Positions 6,416 to 9,812 of a stretch of 9,812 bases of DNA are shown here, one piece after another. The DNA comes from Bacteroidia bacterium (GTDB taxonomy: Bacteria; Bacteroidota; Bacteroidia; Bacteroidales; VadinHA17). A program made the translations under genes and the position numbers. The notes under the pieces were generated by a model. It searched no databases, was not told the DNA's origin, and saw nothing but the letters and a program-made list of their open reading frames with translations. Position 1 is the first letter of the stretch. Each line of letters begins with the position of its first letter. The DNA lies in NCBI GenBank assembly GCA_026391515.1, contig JAPLEC010000190.1, positions 1 through 9,812 on the forward strand, written 5' to 3'.

Positions 6416-7510
6416 ATGAAATTAAAAGACCTTACATCATTCCTCGATTCAGCAATTCCGTTGTCGTTCCAGGAAGGATATGACAATGCCGGATTGCAGG
6501 TTGGCTTACCCGATAAAGAGGTTGCTTCAGCATTAATCACATTGGATGTTACAGAAGAGGTGCTTGATGAAGCCATATCAAAAAGCTGTGACATAATAAT
6601 CTCCCATCACCCCTTGATATTCACCGGATTGAAACGGTTATCAGGCAGATCATATACTGAGAAAATTCTGCTGAAAGCAATTAAGCAGGATATCGCAATA
6701 TATTCTGCACATACTAACCTGGATGTTCTGAACAGTGGAGTAAGCCGGAAAATGGCTGAAAAACTCAAACTTAAAAACGTTAAGGTGCTGTTACCTTTAA
6801 AAAATAAGTTATTGAAACTTGTAACTTATATCCCTGAGAATCACTTTGAGAAAGTCAGAGATGCTGTATTTAATGCAGGAGCCGGAGTGATTGGGAATTA
6901 TGATAAATGCAGTTTCAGTACATCAGGGACAGGAAGTTTTATGGGTGGTGAAAATACAAATCCTTTTACAGGTGAAAAGGGGAAACTGCATTTTGAAAAG
7001 GAAGTCAGATTTGAAACTGTATTGTTTTCTCACCTGAAAGGAAAGGTAATTAATGCTCTTCATGATTCACATCCCTATGAAGAAGTTGCATACGATATCT
7101 ATACACTTGAAAATGAAAGTATTGATGAAGGAATGGGTTGTATTGGTGAACTTTCAAAACCAATTGAGGAGAAAGATTTTCTGAACTTGCTTTCTTCAGT
7201 CTTTTCAGCAAAAGGGATCAGATATTCAAAGCTGACAGGTAAAAGAATCACCAGAGTTGCGCTTTGCGGCGGTGCAGGAGGCCCTTTGGTCAATGATGCT
7301 GTTGCATCCGGAGCCGATGTATTCGTAACTGCCGATATCAGATATCATAGTTTTTTTGACGCCGGGAATAAAATGCTTATTGCTGATATAGGGCATTATG
7401 AAAGCGAAAAATTTTCTGTGGAGATTTTATACAATTTAATTATCAAAAATTTCCCTACATTTGCAGTCCGGTTTTCAGAAATAAATACGAATCCGATTAA
7501 TTATTTATAA
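6416..7510 (+). CDS. Nif3-like dinuclear metal-centre protein (YbgI/DUF34 family)
   Basis: A 364-residue cytoplasmic protein of the Nif3/YbgI family, which forms toroidal hexamers with a two-metal site. Databases often name it GTP cyclohydrolase 1 type 2, but the cellular role is not settled. N-terminal family marks are GYDNAGLQVG (21-30), SHHPLIF (63-69) and YSAHTNLD (96-103). C-terminal marks are CGGAGG (284-289), TADIRYH (305-311) and DIGHYESE (324-331). Likely metal ligands are H64, H65, D103, H327 and E331, all present. Between them, near 130-235, is the inserted CutA/PII-like domain of the long family members, shown by HPYEEVAYDIY near 219-229. The C-terminus TNPINYL is also usual. The gene follows a palindromic repeat and a short AAT run (6393-6406) with no clear promoter seen. 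The next gene starts 1 bp after its stop. Confidence 0.94.
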   Translation: MKLKDLTSFLDSAIPLSFQEGYDNAGLQVGLPDKEVASALITLDVTEEVLDEAISKSCDIIISHHPLIFTGLKRLSGRSYTEKILLKAIKQDIAIYSAHTNLDVLNSGVSRKMAEKLKLKNVKVLLPLKNKLLKLVTYIPENHFEKVRDAVFNAGAGVIGNYDKCSFSTSGTGSFMGGENTNPFTGEKGKLHFEKEVRFETVLFSHLKGKVINALHDSHPYEEVAYDIYTLENESIDEGMGCIGELSKPIEEKDFLNLLSSVFSAKGIRYSKLTGKRITRVALCGGAGGPLVNDAVASGADVFVTADIRYHSFFDAGNKMLIADIGHYESEKFSVEILYNLIIKNFPTFAVRFSEINTNPINYL

Positions 7511-7511
7511 G

Positions 7512-8276
7512 ATGGAAAAGACAAAATCACACGACACAGAGATTCCTGTTGAAGATAGATTACGCGCATTATATAGTTTGCAGCTGGTTGACTCGGAGAT
7601 AGATAAGATAAAGACCCTCAGAGGTGAGCTGCCGCTTGAGGTTCAGGACCTGGAAGATGATATAGCCGGACTTGAAACACGACTTGGCAACTTGAGAGAT
7701 GAAGTCGTGGCTCTTGAGAAATCAGTCCAGAAGAAGCATAATGAGATATCTGATTCCGAATCCCTGATAAAAAAATATGAGGAGCAGCAAAAAAATGTAA
7801 GGAACAACAGGGAGTTTGATTCTCTGTCAAAAGAGATTGAATATCAGAATCTTGAAATTGAACTTTATAATAAAAAAATAAAAGAGTTCAATATCCAGAT
7901 TGAAGAGAAAAAAGTTGTCATTGGTGAATCTGAGGCAACTCTCAACGAGCGGAAATCTGATCTCGAGACTAAAAAATCAGAGCTTGATGAAATCATTTCT
8001 GATACTCAGAAAGAAGAAGAAGGCTTGTATAAGAAGCTCGATAAAGTGCAGGGTATAATTGAAGAGAGGCTGCTAACTGCTTATAAAAGAATCCGTTCAA
8101 ATGCAAGAAATGGTCTGGCTGTTGTTCCAGTTCAGCGTGATGCCTGCGGAGGCTGCTTCAATCAGATACCACCCCAGAGACAACTTGATATCAAATCGAG
8201 AAAGAAAATTATTGTTTGTGAGTATTGTGGACGCATTCTTGTTGATGATGAAATCATAAGGGAAAGTAAAATATAG
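7512..8276 (+). CDS. Coiled-coil protein with C-terminal C4 zinc ribbon (DUF164/CT398 type)
   Basis: A 254-residue cytoplasmic protein. An N-terminal helix is followed by a long coiled coil, roughly residues 45-185, rich in E, K and L heptads. The C-terminal zinc ribbon has ligands C212, C215, C236 and C239 (CGGC and CEYC). Characterised relatives are Chlamydia CT398 and Helicobacter HP0958, which bind the RpoN sigma factor and secretion or flagellar partners. Whether those partners apply here is unknown. The family commonly follows nif3 in Bacteroidota (recalled), and the 1-bp gap here supports an operon and coupled translation. A strong terminator follows 18 bp after the stop, ending the unit. 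Length and motifs are complete; no sign of disruption. Confidence 0.93.
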   Translation: MEKTKSHDTEIPVEDRLRALYSLQLVDSEIDKIKTLRGELPLEVQDLEDDIAGLETRLGNLRDEVVALEKSVQKKHNEISDSESLIKKYEEQQKNVRNNREFDSLSKEIEYQNLEIELYNKKIKEFNIQIEEKKVVIGESEATLNERKSDLETKKSELDEIISDTQKEEEGLYKKLDKVQGIIEERLLTAYKRIRSNARNGLAVVPVQRDACGGCFNQIPPQRQLDIKSRKKIIVCEYCGRILVDDEIIRESKI

Positions 8277-8294
8277 ATTTGTCTGGAAGGATTT

Positions 8295-8326
8295 AAAAAG
8301 CCGGTCGACATGTGACCGGCTTTTTT
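8295..8326 (+). terminator. Intrinsic terminator after the zinc-ribbon gene
   Basis: The stem AAAAAGCCGGTC (8295-8306) pairs with GACCGGC plus the T-run (8314-8325). The GC core is 7 bp, the loop is GACATGT, and the T-run continues to 8326. The A-tract before the core makes it potentially active in both directions. Confidence 0.92.
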
Positions 8327-8376
8327 ATTGGGCTGAGTACATGAGAACAAAGAAGTAATTATAGTCTGAAATTTTC

Positions 8377-8396
8377 TACCTTTATATTTAATATAA
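8377..8396 (+). promoter_or_regulatory. Candidate hutU promoter with AT palindrome
   Basis: Two overlapping -7-like boxes lie here, TACCTTTA (8377-8384) and TATATTTA (8383-8390). Each differs from TAnnTTTG only in the last base. No TTTG is found at -33 distance. A perfect inverted repeat, TTATATT (8382-8388) and AATATAA (8390-8396) around one base, overlaps the second box and could be an operator. All-AT palindromes arise easily by chance in this composition. Confidence 0.35.
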
Positions 8397-8406
8397 TTCA
8401 ACTATT

Positions 8407-9812
8407 ATGACTCACGCAGAATTCAGGCAGCTTGTTTCCGAAGGCATTCCTTCCAGACTGCCTCCTCTTAAGCCGTATAATCATAAGATTAATCATGCTC
8501 CGAAGAGAAAAGATATTCTTAACACAAAAGAAAAGAAACTGGCATTAAAAAATGCACTAAGGTATTTCCCGAAAAATTTACATCCGGTTCTTGCTAAGGA
8601 ATTTGCTGATGAATTAAAGAAATATGGCAGGATTTATATGTACAGATTCAGACCAGGTTATGAGATTAAAGCACGCCATATTGATGACTTCCCATGCCAT
8701 TCCCGGAAGGCTGCAGCTATAATGCTTATGATCTCAAATAATCTTGATGTTTCTGTTGCCCAGCATCCACATGAATTAATAACTTATGGCGGCAATGGCG
8801 CAGTATTTCAGAACTGGGCACAATACAGGCTCACAATGAAATATTTATCGGAAATGTCTGATGATCAGACTCTTGTTATATATTCTGGCCATCCGTTGGG
8901 ATTGTTCCCTTCACACAAAGACGCTCCACGGTTAGTTGTGACCAACGGAATGGTGATACCAAATTATTCCTCACCTGACCACTGGGAAAAATTCAATGCT
9001 CTCGGAGTTTCACAATATGGCCAGATGACTGCAGGCTCATATATGTATATAGGACCCCAGGGTATTGTACATGGGACAACAATTACAATTCTTAACGCCG
9101 GAAGGATTGTGAATAAAAAAAATGGAAACCTCAGGGGAAAGCTTTTCGTGTCGTCGGGTCTTGGAGGTATGTCGGGTGCTCAGCCAAAAGCAGCAAAGAT
9201 AGCAGGTATGATTTCTGTAATTGCGGAAGTAAATCCAAAAGCAATTAATACACGTTATTCACAAGGGTGGGTTGATGAAGTAATCAGTGACATGAATAAG
9301 CTGATCAGGCGTGCGAGAGAAGCAATAGATAGAAAGGAAGTTGTGTCCATAGGCTATCATGGGAATATAGTTGATGTTTGGGAGACATTTGCTGAGGAGA
9401 AAATTAAGGTTGATATTGGTTCCGACCAGACATCATTGCATAATCCATGGTCTGGCGGGTATTATCCTGCGGGACTAAGTTTTGAGGAGGCAGAAAAGAT
9501 GATGTCATCTGATCCGGCAAAGTTTAAAATTCTTGTAAAGAAATCTCTTGTTCGCCAGGTCGATGCCATTAACAGGCATACAAAGAGAGGTACATACTTT
9601 TTTGATTATGGCAACGCTTTCATGCTCGAAGCTTCACGAGCTGGTGCAGATATTCTTAAACCTGATGGTGAATTCAGGTATCCTTCTTATGTTCAGGATA
9701 TTATGGGCCCGCTCTGTTTCGATTACGGATTTGGTCCATTCCGGTGGATATGCTGTTCTAACGATCCGGCTGATCTCGTAACTACCGACAAAATTGCCAT
9801 TAAAGTCCTTGA
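8407..9812 (+). CDS. hutU: Urocanate hydratase, long form, 3'-truncated by the window edge
   Basis: Urocanase catalyses the second step of histidine degradation, adding water to urocanate to give imidazolonepropionate, with tightly bound NAD+. The frame is open from the ATG at 8407 to the window end: 468 codons, no stop. The product is the roughly 660-680-residue form known in Bacteroidota and animals, so about 70% is visible. Recognisable blocks are YGRIYMYRFRPGYEIKARHI near 76-95, AQHPHELITYGGNGAVFQNW near 118-137, YSGHPLGLFPS near 159-169, the NAD-binding GLGGMSGAQ at 251-259, and GPFRWICCSNDPAD near 443-456. C449 or C450 probably corresponds to the conserved urocanase cysteine. The gene follows a terminator and so starts a new transcription unit; the rest of a hut pathway, if present, would lie beyond the right edge. 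No Shine-Dalgarno sequence is visible. Confidence 0.95.
   Translation, partial: MTHAEFRQLVSEGIPSRLPPLKPYNHKINHAPKRKDILNTKEKKLALKNALRYFPKNLHPVLAKEFADELKKYGRIYMYRFRPGYEIKARHIDDFPCHSRKAAAIMLMISNNLDVSVAQHPHELITYGGNGAVFQNWAQYRLTMKYLSEMSDDQTLVIYSGHPLGLFPSHKDAPRLVVTNGMVIPNYSSPDHWEKFNALGVSQYGQMTAGSYMYIGPQGIVHGTTITILNAGRIVNKKNGNLRGKLFVSSGLGGMSGAQPKAAKIAGMISVIAEVNPKAINTRYSQGWVDEVISDMNKLIRRAREAIDRKEVVSIGYHGNIVDVWETFAEEKIKVDIGSDQTSLHNPWSGGYYPAGLSFEEAEKMMSSDPAKFKILVKKSLVRQVDAINRHTKRGTYFFDYGNAFMLEASRAGADILKPDGEFRYPSYVQDIMGPLCFDYGFGPFRWICCSNDPADLVTTDKIAIKVL

Noticed and set aside
9548..9781. A 77-codon plus-strand frame near the right edge
   Set aside because: It lies within hutU in another frame, and the hutU frame carries clear family motifs throughout.

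Overview
The window reads as an ordinary chromosomal stretch of a member of the Bacteroidota, probably an environmental Bacteroidales or Marinilabiliales-type lineage. Reasons: the coding sequence is AT-rich; Shine-Dalgarno sequences are scarce; at least one promoter matches the Bacteroidota -33/-7 pattern (TTTG, 20 nt, TAGATTTG at 2714-2745). The gene set also fits: a long-form urocanate hydratase, a Nif3 protein with an inserted domain followed by a DUF164 zinc-ribbon protein, and alaS divergent from an M23 peptidase with a small MerR regulator nearby. The assignment is inference from these features; no marker phylogeny was possible.

Layout. 36-2669 (minus): complete alanyl-tRNA synthetase. 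2670-2786: divergent intergenic region with the best promoter in the window. 2787-3755 (plus): a membrane-anchored M23 metallopeptidase with some diverged motifs, closed by a strong intrinsic terminator at 3787-3810. 3843-6244 (plus): a compact run of three genes. These are a second, more canonical M23 peptidase paralogous to the first, an exported CapA/PgsA-type metallophosphatase-fold protein, and a 111-residue MerR-type DNA-binding protein without a sensor domain. 6245-6415: a 171-bp gap largely filled by a GC-rich nested palindrome (6274-6390), which resembles a REP/BIME or small MITE element. 6416-8276 (plus): nif3-like gene and zinc-ribbon coiled-coil gene separated by 1 bp, closed by an intrinsic terminator at 8295-8326. 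8407 to the right edge (plus): urocanate hydratase, open at the window end. No stretch above 300 bases lacks a gene.

How the parts fit. AlaS, Nif3, the zinc-ribbon protein and HutU are housekeeping or metabolic genes. The region 2787-6244 looks like a cell-envelope module: two anchored peptidoglycan hydrolase-type proteins and one secreted CapA-like protein, with a regulator co-transcribed at the end. The two points most worth following are the tandem M23 duplication next to a CapA homologue that has no CapB/CapC partners in view, and the nested palindromic repeat. I found no phage, transposase, CRISPR, toxin-antitoxin or defence genes, and nothing that I can defend as a wholly new system.
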